Assembly: GCA_965204395.1 (NCBI GenBank)
Contig: OZ241987.1
Location: 4,278,001-4,342,000 of the forward strand
Origin: Bin87 sp965204395
Lineage (GTDB): Bacteria; Chloroflexota; Dehalococcoidia; Lucifugimonadales; UBA3495
Reading direction: 5' to 3'
DNA: 64,000 bases
Shown here: positions 23,133-31,528 of the stretch, piece after piece
Layout: the number at the start of each line of letters is the position of its first letter
How positions within the stretch are numbered: the stretch's first letter is position 1
Notes under the pieces: generated by a model
What the model was told of the DNA's origin: nothing
What the model saw: only the letters and a program-made list of their open reading frames with translations
Database searches by the model: none
Translations under genes and position numbers: made by a program

Positions 23133-24050
23133 ATGCTCCACAAACTGCGCCAAATCGCGATGATGGTGGACGACCTTCCCGAGGCGATTGACCTATATGG
23201 GCGGGCGCTTGGAATGGAACCATCGCGTACCGGAGCACTGCCACAATTTGGACTGGACAACGCCGTGCTGCCGGCTGGGAATGGCACGTTCGTGGAACTA
23301 TTGGCCCCCAATAACGCGGACTCCGCGGGAGCGCGATTTCTGCAAAGGCGCGGCTCCGCTCCTTACCTGATCATATTCGAAACCAGGGAGTACGACCGTC
23401 TGATACCCCATCTGCGGGATCAGGGGGTGCGCATCACCGGCGAAACGGAACATGATGGCTCACGATCAGCGTTTTTGCATCCGGCGTCATGCAACGGGGC
23501 GTTTATCGAGGTTATAGAGGTACTGGATCCGGAAAATCCCTGGCCCGCGGCGGGCGACGACTGGCAGGGCTCGGATCACACGCCAGGAACGACCCAACTC
23601 AGGCAAGTCGCCGTCATAGTCCATGATCTGGATGCGGCCATCGCTCGTTGGAGCGCGCTTTTCGGTTTGCAACCCACCAGGCGGTTCCAGATCAGTTTCA
23701 CCGACCTGGAGATCGCCGTGCTGCCGCTAGAGGGTCGGGACACGTTCATCGAACTGGCGCAACCGACCAGCGACGATTCGGCTTCGGGAAGATTCCTAGC
23801 GCGATACGGCGAGGGACTCTATCTGACCATCTACCAGATTGAGGATTCACTGGCTACCGACGCGCACCTCCAAACATTGGACGGTCTGCGGTTCACGACC
23901 TCCCGTCGGACGGACAACTACGTCAACCTGGGGTTCAACAGCATCTGGCTGCACCCGGCCACGTTCAAGGGAGCGTTTACCCAGCTTTCGCAAGTGCTAG
24001 ACGCTGAGAATCCGTGGCCGCCGGCCGGCGACGAGTGGTACCGGGAATAG
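23133..24050 (+). CDS. Tandem VOC (glyoxalase-fold) protein
   Basis: 305 residues in two halves. Each begins with a short strand (L-R-Q-I-A-M-M-V-D-D-L and L-R-Q-V-A-V-I-V-H-D-L), then A-I-x-x-Y/W and a G-L/M-x-P-T/S-R segment, and each ends with H-P-A-S/T-x-x-G-A-F. The matching ends (V-L-D-P-E-N-P-W-P-A-A-G-D and V-L-D-A-E-N-P-W-P-P-A-G-D) show internal duplication. VOC proteins use paired beta-alpha-beta-beta-beta units and often a divalent metal for epimerases, dioxygenases or lyases. Metal ligands are not clear here. Same strand and spacing suggest it shares the hot-dog genes' operon. Confidence 0.75.
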   Translation: MLHKLRQIAMMVDDLPEAIDLYGRALGMEPSRTGALPQFGLDNAVLPAGNGTFVELLAPNNADSAGARFLQRRGSAPYLIIFETREYDRLIPHLRDQGVRITGETEHDGSRSAFLHPASCNGAFIEVIEVLDPENPWPAAGDDWQGSDHTPGTTQLRQVAVIVHDLDAAIARWSALFGLQPTRRFQISFTDLEIAVLPLEGRDTFIELAQPTSDDSASGRFLARYGEGLYLTIYQIEDSLATDAHLQTLDGLRFTTSRRTDNYVNLGFNSIWLHPATFKGAFTQLSQVLDAENPWPPAGDEWYRE

Positions 24051-24056
24051 TCAGGC

Positions 24057-24920
24057 ATGCAACCAACCACGCTGCCGGAATCCCACGGCCACGCCCATTC
24101 CCGCCACGGTGAAACCCACACCCACGATGGTTACACCCACCAGGCGGTGTCGTTTCATAACGTGGGCGTGGAATATGGCCCCACCGTCGCCCTGGAAGAC
24201 GTTTCGTTTTCCATCGAAAACGGCAGTTTTTCCGGAGTAATTGGCCCCAACGGCGGCGGCAAATCCACGCTGCTGAAAACAATCGTTGGTCTGGTGAAGC
24301 CCAACCAGGGTCAGGTGCTGGTGGATGGGCGGCCCAGCCACCGGATGCGGCGGTCGATTGGGTTCGTTCCTCAAATGGAGTTGGTTGACTGGAACTTCCC
24401 GGCGACCGTCTGGGACGTGGTGATGATGGGGCTGACTCCATCGCGGGGACTCTTCCGTGCGCACAATAAGGCCAACCGGGAAGCCGCCGTCAACGCACTG
24501 GAGACGGTAGATCTGTTGGACCTGCGCGGGAGGGGTATCGGAGAACTGTCGGGCGGGCAGCGGCGTCGCGTGTTGTTGGCCCGGGCTATCGCATCCCATC
24601 CATCTTTGTTGTTGCTGGACGAACCCTTGACCGGTCTGGATCCCACCGCCCAGCACCGTTTCCTGGACATCATTGACGCATTGCGGCAGGACGGAGCCAC
24701 CGTCGTTATGTGCACCCACAACCTCACCTGCGTTTCGGCCCGGGCCAGCGATGTCGCGGTGATCAATGGCGGGTTGATAGCATACGGGCCCCCGGATGAG
24801 GTACTCCTGGAATCGATTTTGGGGGACGCGTTTGGGCATCAACTGGTGGTGCACGCCACCGGCGGCGCGTTGGCGCTCCATCACCACGACCACCACGCCG
24901 CGTGGCCGGGTCGCGGGTAG
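24057..24920 (+). CDS. ABC transporter ATPase, zinc/manganese type
   Basis: 287 residues. Walker A G-P-N-G-G-G-K-S-T, Q-loop Q-M-E-L, signature L-S-G-G-Q-R-R-R-V, Walker B L-L-L-L-D-E-P and the switch histidine in T-H-N are all intact. The overall form and the L-V-D-W-N-F-P-A-T-V segment match the ZnuC/MntB/PsaB group. Both ends are rich in histidine (six or seven His within the first 25 residues and four near the C-terminus), which is suggestive of metal sensing. It starts 6 bases after the VOC gene. No permease or binding protein is adjacent, so the partners must be elsewhere. Confidence 0.87.
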   Translation: MQPTTLPESHGHAHSRHGETHTHDGYTHQAVSFHNVGVEYGPTVALEDVSFSIENGSFSGVIGPNGGGKSTLLKTIVGLVKPNQGQVLVDGRPSHRMRRSIGFVPQMELVDWNFPATVWDVVMMGLTPSRGLFRAHNKANREAAVNALETVDLLDLRGRGIGELSGGQRRRVLLARAIASHPSLLLLDEPLTGLDPTAQHRFLDIIDALRQDGATVVMCTHNLTCVSARASDVAVINGGLIAYGPPDEVLLESILGDAFGHQLVVHATGGALALHHHDHHAAWPGRG

Positions 24921-25167
24921 CACCCATTTCCCGCTGGGCGTAGATGAGCTGGGCGGGACCGGTTAGGCGCGCAACTCGCGCCCGATCCTCTTTGCCTCTG
25001 TGCGAGGTTTGTTTGGCCGGTAAACGTCGTGGTGCCGCGGTTTTTCATTCGCGCAGCCGCCGCCTCTTCTCATCGCCTGACTGCGCTACCCCTTCAAACC
25101 TGATAGGATGTTACGGCACTAAATTTGCGGTAGATTCGATTGGAATCCGCTTTAGCAGGAGACCGAC

Positions 25168-26016
25168 ATGTACGACCTGAACGGCAAGACAGCCCTGGTA
25201 ACCGGAGCCGGAGGACGCCACGGCATCGGGCGCGCCATCGCCACACGGCTAGCGTCGGAGGGCGCGGACGTGGTGGTGACGGATGTGGAGGCTTCGCTGG
25301 ATGCCATTCGCACCGAGGATCGGCTTGACGGGTGGGAAGGTCTGCCCAGCGTCGTCAAGGAGATCCAGGGCATGGGCCGTCGCAGCATAGGCCTGTACTA
25401 CGACGTGGCGGACAGCGGGCAGGTGGACGCGATGGTGTCCGATACGCTCGACGAGTTCGGAAAAATCGATATCCTGGTGAACAACGCCGGGTCCCGCCCG
25501 GGCCGAGACCGGGTTCTGATCGTTGAGCTGGAAGAGGATGCGTTTGACGAAGTGATGCGGGTCAACGTGAGGGGAACCTACCTGGTGAGTCGGGCGGTTT
25601 GCCGCCACATGGTTGATCGGGGTGGGCCCGGGAAGATCATCAACATTTCGTCGGGAGCGGGCAAGCGCGGCATTGCCCGGTATGGCGCGTATTGCGCCAG
25701 CAAGTTCGCGGTGATCGGGTTTACCCAGTCTCTGGCGCACGAGATGGCACCCTACCACGTCAACGTTAACGCGATCTGCCCGGGTTTGGTGGACACCGAG
25801 CGGGTAGATTTCATCGCGGCCGCGCTGGCGCCGGAAGGGACCTCGGGCGAGGAGCATCGAGCGCTGATGGTCCGAGAGAGGGAGATGCGGGTTCCAATGG
25901 GCCGTATCGCCCAGGGCGACGACATCGCGCGAATGGCGGCGTTCCTGTCCTCCGCAGAGTCGGACTATATGACGGGCCTCAGCATCAGCGTGTCCGGCGG
26001 ATCGGAGATGAGCTAG
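25168..26016 (+). CDS. Short-chain dehydrogenase/reductase (SDR)
   Basis: 282 residues. T-G-A-G-G-R-H-G-I-G-R-A cofactor loop, Asp ending strand 2 (V-V-T-D-V), N-N-A-G, Ser in I-N-I-S-S-G and the catalytic Y-G-A-Y-C-A-S-K (Y-x3-K). The C-terminal I-S-V-S-G-G pattern is classical SDR. An Asp at strand 2 suggests NAD(H). The insert of about 25 residues between strand 2 and helix C is longer than in the core family. GCAGGAGA precedes the ATG. The 247 bases upstream hold no gene. The substrate cannot be assigned. Confidence 0.87.
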   Translation: MYDLNGKTALVTGAGGRHGIGRAIATRLASEGADVVVTDVEASLDAIRTEDRLDGWEGLPSVVKEIQGMGRRSIGLYYDVADSGQVDAMVSDTLDEFGKIDILVNNAGSRPGRDRVLIVELEEDAFDEVMRVNVRGTYLVSRAVCRHMVDRGGPGKIINISSGAGKRGIARYGAYCASKFAVIGFTQSLAHEMAPYHVNVNAICPGLVDTERVDFIAAALAPEGTSGEEHRALMVREREMRVPMGRIAQGDDIARMAAFLSSAESDYMTGLSISVSGGSEMS

Positions 26017-26060
26017 GGCAGGTCCCCTCCCGGTATAATACCGTTGGCGAGGGTGGCAAA

Positions 26061-26261
26061 ATGAACACGAACGCGGACAAAGCAGCAGGGATTGCTCTGG
26101 GGCTGATGTTTCTTTCCCTCGGCATATGGGGCCTCTTTGCGATGCCGAGTGGATGGGTGTGGTATCAAAAAGTCCTCCTTGAATTGGCGGTTTTTGGTTG
26201 TAGCCTGATGTGCTTCACGGCGACGTTCTTGGGCATCCCCGGCTCTGGGAAATCGCGGTAG
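26061..26261 (+). CDS. Small membrane protein
   Basis: 66 residues with two hydrophobic segments (A-A-G-I-A-L-G-L-M-F-L-S-L-G-I-W-G-L-F and L-L-E-L-A-V-F-G-C-S-L-M-C-F-T-A) and a Gly/Lys tail. GAGGGTGG lies just before the ATG, and a TATAAT (26034-26039) sits 20 bases upstream. Not recognised; probably paired with the next small membrane gene. Confidence 0.5.
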   Translation: MNTNADKAAGIALGLMFLSLGIWGLFAMPSGWVWYQKVLLELAVFGCSLMCFTATFLGIPGSGKSR

Positions 26262-26265
26262 GAGG

Positions 26266-26562
26266 ATGGGGGTTGGACCCAGCCACTGGGAAAAGGTCGC
26301 CGTCGCGATTTGTGGCCTAGTTCTGGTTATCGCCATCCTTTTTGTTGTCAATGTATTCGCGCGCGACCCTGTGATCATTAGCGCCCTCTCTGTGGTTGTT
26401 TTGTTTGGTAGCATTTTTGGCGAACTGCGCGATACCTGGAACGCTGAACGCCCATTCAGCGCGGCTCGCGTTTTCTTTCGGACTTGTGAATGGCTCAGCT
26501 TGGCAGTGGCGGGATACATCATCCTTGCGGTGATCAGCGACAACGGAAACATACCCGGTTAA
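26266..26562 (+). CDS. Small membrane protein
   Basis: 98 residues with three hydrophobic stretches (about 10-30, 36-52 and 75-93), not recognised. The AGGAGG immediately before the ATG is too close to serve as its own ribosome-binding site, so a later start is possible. It follows the previous small membrane gene by 4 bases and ends 26 bases before gatC, so both may be read with the gat genes. Confidence 0.45.
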   Translation: MGVGPSHWEKVAVAICGLVLVIAILFVVNVFARDPVIISALSVVVLFGSIFGELRDTWNAERPFSAARVFFRTCEWLSLAVAGYIILAVISDNGNIPG

Positions 26563-26588
26563 CGGTGCACGCATGGAGTTCCGCGTTT

Positions 26589-26879
26589 ATGCCGATTGAA
26601 GAATCCCAAGTCCAACACATCGCGGCCCTGGCCCGTATTTCGCTCAGCGAGTCCGAAATTGAATCGTTCACCCAGCAGTTGTCGGACATCCTGGACCAGT
26701 TTGAGATATTGCAGAATATCGACACTGCCGGCGTAGTCCCAACCGCCCACGTCGCCGGGCTGGACAACGTGCTGAGGGACGATGAACCCGGGGACAGCCT
26801 GGAATCCGAGCAGAGCTTGCTGAATGCGCCGCGACGCCGGGGCGATTTCTTCCAGGTGCGGGCCGTTCTGGACGAATGA
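26589..26879 (+). CDS. gatC: Asp/Glu-tRNA amidotransferase subunit C
   Basis: 96 residues, the normal size. H-I-A-A-L-A-R-I-S-L-S-E-S-E near the start and Q-L-S-D-I-L-D-Q-F-E-I-L-Q with D-T-A-G-V-V-P-T-A-H are diagnostic of GatC, the small subunit that stabilises GatA-GatB. The C-terminal D-E-P-G-D-S-L and D-F-F-Q-V-R segments are also typical. Its stop overlaps gatA (ATGA), so the two are coupled. GatB is not in the window. Confidence 0.92.
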   Translation: MPIEESQVQHIAALARISLSESEIESFTQQLSDILDQFEILQNIDTAGVVPTAHVAGLDNVLRDDEPGDSLESEQSLLNAPRRRGDFFQVRAVLDE

Positions 26880-28354
26880 ACGTGGCCGAACCCGCAACCA
26901 ACCAACTTTGGCAGTTGAGCGTTGCCGAGGCGTCCCGCCTGCTGGCCGACGGAGAGATCAGTAGCGTCGATCTAACGCGGTCATTCCTAGACCGGATTGA
27001 GGAGGTCGACGCGCAACTGTCCGCCTACATTACGGTTACGGCTGACGCGGCGCTCCATCAAGCGGAGGCAGCGGACCGCCGTATATCTGCGGGGGATGGT
27101 GCGCCATTAACCGGCATCCCCATGCAAATCAAGGATTTACTGTGTACCGATGGGACGAAAACCACCTGCGCTTCCGAGATGCTGGCCGGGTATGTTCCGG
27201 TGTATGACGCGACGGCGGTGGCTCGACTGCGCGCGCAAGGCGCGGTACTGCTGGGAAAGGGAAACATGGACGAGTTCGGCATGGGTTCGTCGACGGAAAA
27301 TTCAGCATTCTTCCCGACGCGGAACCCCTGGGACACGGACCGTGTGCCTGGGGGCAGCAGCGGAGGTTCGGCGGCGGCGGTGGCAGCCGGAGAGGCGTCG
27401 TTCGCCCTCGGCACGGACACGGGTGGCAGCATCCGGCAGCCGGCGTCGTTTTGCGGAGTTACCGGCCTCAAACCGACCTATGGGCGAGTCAGCCGCTACG
27501 GGCTGGTGGCCTACGCATCGTCGCTGGACCAGGTTGGTCCGATAGCCCGGGACGCCCGGGACTGCGCCATGATCCTGGAGGCAATCGCAGGACACGATCG
27601 GTATGATGCCACCTCGCTGCCGAACCCGGTACCGGATTATTCCGCCGCTCTGACCGGCGATATTTCGGGGCTGCGTTTGGGGGTGCCCAAGGAATACTTC
27701 GCGGACGGCATGGATGCCGGCGTGCGCAACGCTGTATCTGCGGCAGTCGATCAACTGGCCGATATGGGTGCGGAGGTACGTGAGGTGTCGCTGCCCACCA
27801 CGGAGTATGCGCTGGCCTGCTACTACATCATCGCGCCGTCCGAATGCTCGGCGAACCTGGCGCGGTACGACGGCGTGAAGTACGGCTACTCCCACCAGGG
27901 GGATGGCGACATGTGGGAGGCCATGGAGCGCACTCGTCAGCACGGGTTCGGGCCGGAGGTGAAACGGCGGATTATGCTGGGCGCGTTCGCCCTGTCGTCG
28001 GGTTACTACGACGCTTACTACCACAAGGCGCAGCAAGTACGGACGCTGATCCGGGAAGACTTCGACCGTGTTTTCCAAGAAGTGGACGCCCTAGCGGCGC
28101 CGGTCTCGCCGCTGGTGGCATTCCCCATCGGCGAGCGCGCCGACGATCCGGTTCGGATGTATTTGGTAGATGTGTACACCCTTCCGGTGAACATTGCGGG
28201 GCTGCCGGCGATGTCAGTGCCGTGCGGATTCAGCGAAGGGTTGCCGGTGGGGTTGCAGCTGATCGGGCCGCATCTGGAGGAGGGCAGGCTCCTCAACATC
28301 GCGTACGCCTACCAGCAGGCATCGGATTGGCATAAAGCGCGGCCGAATCTCTGA
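26876..28354 (+). CDS. gatA: Asp/Glu-tRNA amidotransferase subunit A
   Basis: 492 residues, the family norm. The amidase catalytic triad is visible: Lys in M-Q-I-K-D, cis-Ser in P-G-G-S-S-G-G-S, and the nucleophilic Ser in D-T-G-G-S-I-R-Q-P. It releases ammonia from glutamine for the transamidation of misacylated Glu-tRNA-Gln (and Asp-tRNA-Asn). As asnS follows, the enzyme probably serves mainly Gln-tRNA synthesis here; this depends on whether GlnRS exists elsewhere. ATGA overlap with gatC; asnS starts 100 bases downstream from its own promoter. Confidence 0.93.
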   Translation: MNVAEPATNQLWQLSVAEASRLLADGEISSVDLTRSFLDRIEEVDAQLSAYITVTADAALHQAEAADRRISAGDGAPLTGIPMQIKDLLCTDGTKTTCASEMLAGYVPVYDATAVARLRAQGAVLLGKGNMDEFGMGSSTENSAFFPTRNPWDTDRVPGGSSGGSAAAVAAGEASFALGTDTGGSIRQPASFCGVTGLKPTYGRVSRYGLVAYASSLDQVGPIARDARDCAMILEAIAGHDRYDATSLPNPVPDYSAALTGDISGLRLGVPKEYFADGMDAGVRNAVSAAVDQLADMGAEVREVSLPTTEYALACYYIIAPSECSANLARYDGVKYGYSHQGDGDMWEAMERTRQHGFGPEVKRRIMLGAFALSSGYYDAYYHKAQQVRTLIREDFDRVFQEVDALAAPVSPLVAFPIGERADDPVRMYLVDVYTLPVNIAGLPAMSVPCGFSEGLPVGLQLIGPHLEEGRLLNIAYAYQQASDWHKARPNL

Positions 28355-28410
28355 GAGCCACGCCAAGACTCACGCCTCGGTGGTGCTCGTTTTGGCCGCC
28401 CGGGAGCGTG

Positions 28411-28419
28411 TGCTAGAAT
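28411..28419 (+). promoter_or_regulatory. Extended -10 promoter upstream of asnS
   Basis: TGcTAGAAT (TAGAAT at 28414-28419), 35 bases before the asnS start, after which CTACCGGAGG forms the ribosome-binding site. No consensus -35 is seen. Confidence 0.45.
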
Positions 28420-28453
28420 CCGAATTAACATCCTCTACCGGAGGTTCCTCGGC

Positions 28454-29857
28454 ATGACTAGTTTGGGTCGCACTCGCATCAAAGACCTCCTGTCGGTAGA
28501 GCGGTTGGATGACGCTCCAAACCCCGTCGCGGTGAACGGATGGGTGAAGACCGTGCGGTCTTCGGGCGGCGTATCGTTCGTTCAGATCAATGACGGATCA
28601 AGCCTCGCCGACCTGCAAATAGTCGTGGACGCCAACTGTCCTGATTACCCCTTGGTGAACAGTCTTACCACGGGTTGCAGCATCACGGCCTTCGGGGTTT
28701 TGCAGGAGTCATTGGGCCGCGGTCAACGGTACGAGGTGGTCGCGAAGTCGATTGCGCTATTGGGCGGCGCTGATCCCGAGGAGTATCCGCTGCAAAAGAA
28801 GCGGCACACGCTTGAGTTTTTGCGCGAACTGGCGCATCTACGTCCTCGCACCAACACTTTCGGAGCGGTCGCTCGGGTCAGGAATGCAATGGCGTTTGGC
28901 ATCCACCAATTCTTCCAGCAGCGCGGATTCCTGTACATCCAGACACCGATCATCACGGCCAGCGATGCCGAGGGCGCCGGGGCAATGTTCCGCGCGACCA
29001 CCCTGGACCTGGATGACCTCCCCACGCAGGAAGGTCGTGTTGACAACGACGCCGATTTCTTCGGTCGGCCGGCATTCCTCACCGTCAGTGGTCAATTGGA
29101 AGCGGAAATTTTCGCTCAGGCGATGTCGGACGTTTACACGTTTGGCCCGACGTTCCGCGCCGAAAACTCCAACACCTCGCGGCACCTGGCCGAGTTCTGG
29201 ATGGTGGAGCCTGAGGTCGCTTTCTGCGATCTGGATGGCCTGGCCCAACTGGCGGAGGACTTTCTGCGCAGCATCTTCGCTCACGTACTGCAGACGTGCC
29301 CGGAGGACATGGCGTTCTTCAACCGGTTCTACGACAAGGAACTGATCACGACGCTGGAGGACATCGCGAACTCCGACTTCGAACGCATGACGTACACTGA
29401 GGCGGTCCGTTTGCTGGAGGAATCGGGTGAGTCCTTTGAGTATCCGGTGCGTTGGGGAGCGGACCTCCAATCGGAACACGAACGCTACATCACCGAAAAG
29501 AAGGTCGGCCGGCCGGTCATAGTCACCGATTATCCGAGCGCGATCAAAGCCTTCTACATGCGGCTCAATGAAGACGGCCAGACGGTCAGGGCCATGGACG
29601 TCCTGGTGCCGAGGATCGGTGAGATCATCGGAGGTAGCCAGCGCGAGGAGCGGCTGGATGTATTGCAGTCGCGCATGGCCGAGGCCGGGCTGGATGACGC
29701 TCCATACTGGTGGTACCTGGATCTGCGACGTTACGGCACCACCCCGCACGCTGGTTTTGGGCTGGGGTTCGAGCGCACCGTTCAGTTTGCCACCGGGATG
29801 CAGAACATCCGGGACATCATCGCGTTCCCGCGCACTCCCCGCAGCGCGGAATTCTAA
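28454..29857 (+). CDS. asnS: Asparaginyl-tRNA synthetase
   Basis: 467 residues, the normal length. An N-terminal OB fold (V-A-V-N-G-W-V-K-T-V-R) is followed by the class II catalytic domain with motif 2 (T-F-R-A-E-N-S-N-T-S-R-H-L-A-E-F-W-M-V-E-P-E) and motif 3 (G-F-G-L-G-F-E-R-T-V-Q-F). The F-R-A-E-N-S-N-T-S-R-H block is typical for AsnRS over AspRS. It charges tRNA-Asn in the cytoplasm. Having AsnRS implies that the neighbouring Gat complex is not required for Asn-tRNA. Promoter at 28411-28419. Confidence 0.93.
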   Translation: MTSLGRTRIKDLLSVERLDDAPNPVAVNGWVKTVRSSGGVSFVQINDGSSLADLQIVVDANCPDYPLVNSLTTGCSITAFGVLQESLGRGQRYEVVAKSIALLGGADPEEYPLQKKRHTLEFLRELAHLRPRTNTFGAVARVRNAMAFGIHQFFQQRGFLYIQTPIITASDAEGAGAMFRATTLDLDDLPTQEGRVDNDADFFGRPAFLTVSGQLEAEIFAQAMSDVYTFGPTFRAENSNTSRHLAEFWMVEPEVAFCDLDGLAQLAEDFLRSIFAHVLQTCPEDMAFFNRFYDKELITTLEDIANSDFERMTYTEAVRLLEESGESFEYPVRWGADLQSEHERYITEKKVGRPVIVTDYPSAIKAFYMRLNEDGQTVRAMDVLVPRIGEIIGGSQREERLDVLQSRMAEAGLDDAPYWWYLDLRRYGTTPHAGFGLGFERTVQFATGMQNIRDIIAFPRTPRSAEF

Positions 29858-29962
29858 GATTCGTCGCTTTCGGCCTGGCCGGCACCCTGGCAGAAGGTCC
29901 GGACGCGATCTAACACACTGGAACGCATGATCGCAAACCGGGGGAGTTTGAGGCTCCCGCCG

Positions 29963-29991
29963 TTGACGGTCTATTTGGCGCACCATATAAT
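29963..29991 (+). promoter_or_regulatory. Sigma70-type promoter of the comDE-like genes
   Basis: TTGACG (29963-29968), 17-base spacer, TATAAT (29986-29991): five of six and six of six matches with ideal spacing, the best promoter seen in the window. Transcription should begin near 29998, leaving a leader of about 60 bases before the start at 30057. An AGGAG lies 8 bases before that ATG. Confidence 0.75.
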
Positions 29992-30056
29992 GCCGGCTCG
30001 ACTATTATGTATGGTGTTGGCGCCGACTGAGGCGCATCGTCCAAGGAGTCTCAGGA

Positions 30057-30569
30057 ATGACAACCGAAGTCTATGAATCTATTCTGCATCCGGCTTCGCT
30101 GGTAGCTGAACTTAAGAAGAACAACGTTTCCCATGTGGTCTGGTTGCCCGACAGCGAGACCAACTTCCTCTACAACATGATGATGGAGGAACCCACTCTG
30201 GACCTCATCCCGGTGTGCCGCGAGGGTGAGACCATGGCGGTCGCGGCCGGCTTGTGGGTCGGTGGAGCAAACCCCGTGGTGCTTATACAGAACACCGGAG
30301 TTTTCGAGGCCGGCGATTCCATCCGTGGCCTGTGCCTGGACCTCAACCAGCCCCTGGTCATGCTGGTGGGCTACCGCGGTTGGACCCGACGCGGGCCTAC
30401 GCCCGACTCGGCGGGCCGGTTCATTGAGCATATCCTCCACGCGTGGGGCATCAACTACTATTTGGTCGAGACCGACGACGATGCCGACCGCATCAGCATC
30501 GCGTTCGACGAGTCCCAGCGGCTCAGCCGGCCTGTGGCCGTACTGATCGGCACCGAATTCGGCGCTTAG
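30057..30569 (+). CDS. comD: Sulfopyruvate decarboxylase-like alpha subunit (ThDP pyrimidine domain)
   Basis: 170 residues, the size of ComD. The fold is that of a ThDP pyrimidine-binding domain: V-V-W-L-P-D-S-E-T-N near the start, the activating Glu in C-R-E-G-E-T-M-A-V-A-A-G (Glu56), and the L-I-Q-N-T-G-V-F region. In methanogens ComDE decarboxylates sulfopyruvate to sulfoacetaldehyde; the bacterial family also includes phosphonopyruvate decarboxylase and other small two-subunit decarboxylases. The substrate cannot be read off. The partner subunit follows 57 bases downstream. Gene symbol denotes the family resemblance. Confidence 0.75.
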   Translation: MTTEVYESILHPASLVAELKKNNVSHVVWLPDSETNFLYNMMMEEPTLDLIPVCREGETMAVAAGLWVGGANPVVLIQNTGVFEAGDSIRGLCLDLNQPLVMLVGYRGWTRRGPTPDSAGRFIEHILHAWGINYYLVETDDDADRISIAFDESQRLSRPVAVLIGTEFGA

Positions 30570-30625
30570 TCGATCGCAGCCGTATCCAGAGCATCCCGCC
30601 CCCACGAACCCCAGGAGCGAGTCCC

Positions 30626-31219
30626 ATGATCAACAATACCGACGCTGTCCGCGTCATCGACAACAACCGTGAAGACGCCGTCGTCGTACCTACCATGAAC
30701 GCCGGCAATGTGCGATTTGGCCTGCCTTCCGTTACCAGCAACCAGAACCTCGACCTGCCAATCTCAGGCGCGATGGGCAAAGCCAGCAACGTCGGTCTGG
30801 GTATCGCACTTGCCCAACCGGGCCGCAAGGTCATGGTTCTGGACGGCGACGGCAGCCTGCTGATGAACCTTGGCGCGCTGGTCACCACCTCCACCAAGGC
30901 CCCCAAGAATTTCTATCACTTCCTGTTCAACAACGGCGTGTATGCGGTAACCGGCGGTCAGCCGATCCCAGGTTCCGACGGCGTCACTAACTGGGAAGAG
31001 ATCGCCAAGGGCGCCGGCTATGCCGCCGTCTTTTCTTTCGACAACCTGGAGGACTTCACCACCGGCATCAGCGAAGTCCTGGCTGCGGAGGGTCCGGTGT
31101 TCATCCATCTGGCCGTGGAGCCGGAGATCGAGAACACGCCGGTGCAGTTCCGCCAGCGCGCATCCCGCACCGCGCAGCAGGCATACCAGGAAGTAACCGC
31201 TGCTCTGGCCGACAACTAG
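30626..31219 (+). CDS. comE: Sulfopyruvate decarboxylase-like beta subunit (ThDP-binding domain)
   Basis: 197 residues. The C-terminal-type ThDP domain carries the full cofactor motif: D-G-D-G-S (73-77) and F-N-N (101-103) about 25 residues later, with the G-A-M-G-K-A-S-N-V-G-L-G-I-A active-site helix before it. It pairs with the alpha subunit upstream to complete an active site at the interface. AGGAG lies 8 bases before ATG 30626. A related gene with a lost motif lies 306 bases downstream, so this locus carries two beta-type chains for one alpha chain. Confidence 0.78.
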   Translation: MINNTDAVRVIDNNREDAVVVPTMNAGNVRFGLPSVTSNQNLDLPISGAMGKASNVGLGIALAQPGRKVMVLDGDGSLLMNLGALVTTSTKAPKNFYHFLFNNGVYAVTGGQPIPGSDGVTNWEEIAKGAGYAAVFSFDNLEDFTTGISEVLAAEGPVFIHLAVEPEIENTPVQFRQRASRTAQQAYQEVTAALADN

Positions 31220-31279
31220 GCTTTAACCAGCCGGCATCGTGGGCGGGGGTGGAACGAATTTCGCCCTCGTCCGTTCTTT

Positions 31280-31528
31280 ATGGGTTCGGGTCTAATGAGG
31301 TTCCAGCCATTCAACATTTTCGGGCGGCTCCTCGCTTCCGCGGCGGTGTTGGCCGGTTTCTATCTCCTGTGGCTGGGTTTCATGGAGAGCAACCTGATCA
31401 AAGCGGTGCTGGGCGGCGTGTTGATTCCCGTTGGCCTGTACCTGATGGTATCCTCTCGACGGAGAGATATCCGCAGGGAATCCGAATCTGCGGACTCCGC
31501 CGAAGCACGAATGGATGACACCAAATGA
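31280..31528 (+). CDS. Small membrane protein
   Basis: 82 residues (77 from the later ATG at 31295). Two hydrophobic segments (L-L-A-S-A-A-V-L-A-G-F-Y-L-L-W-L-G-F and L-G-G-V-L-I-P-V-G-L-Y-L-M-V) precede a charged tail. It overlaps the start of the degenerate comE-like gene by 4 bases (ATGA), so the two are probably translated together. No clear ribosome-binding site. Not recognised. Confidence 0.5.
   Translation: MGSGLMRFQPFNIFGRLLASAAVLAGFYLLWLGFMESNLIKAVLGGVLIPVGLYLMVSSRRRDIRRESESADSAEARMDDTK

Noticed and set aside
27302..28078. 258-codon frame antisense to gatA
   Set aside because: Shadow frame; gatA is conserved and intact.
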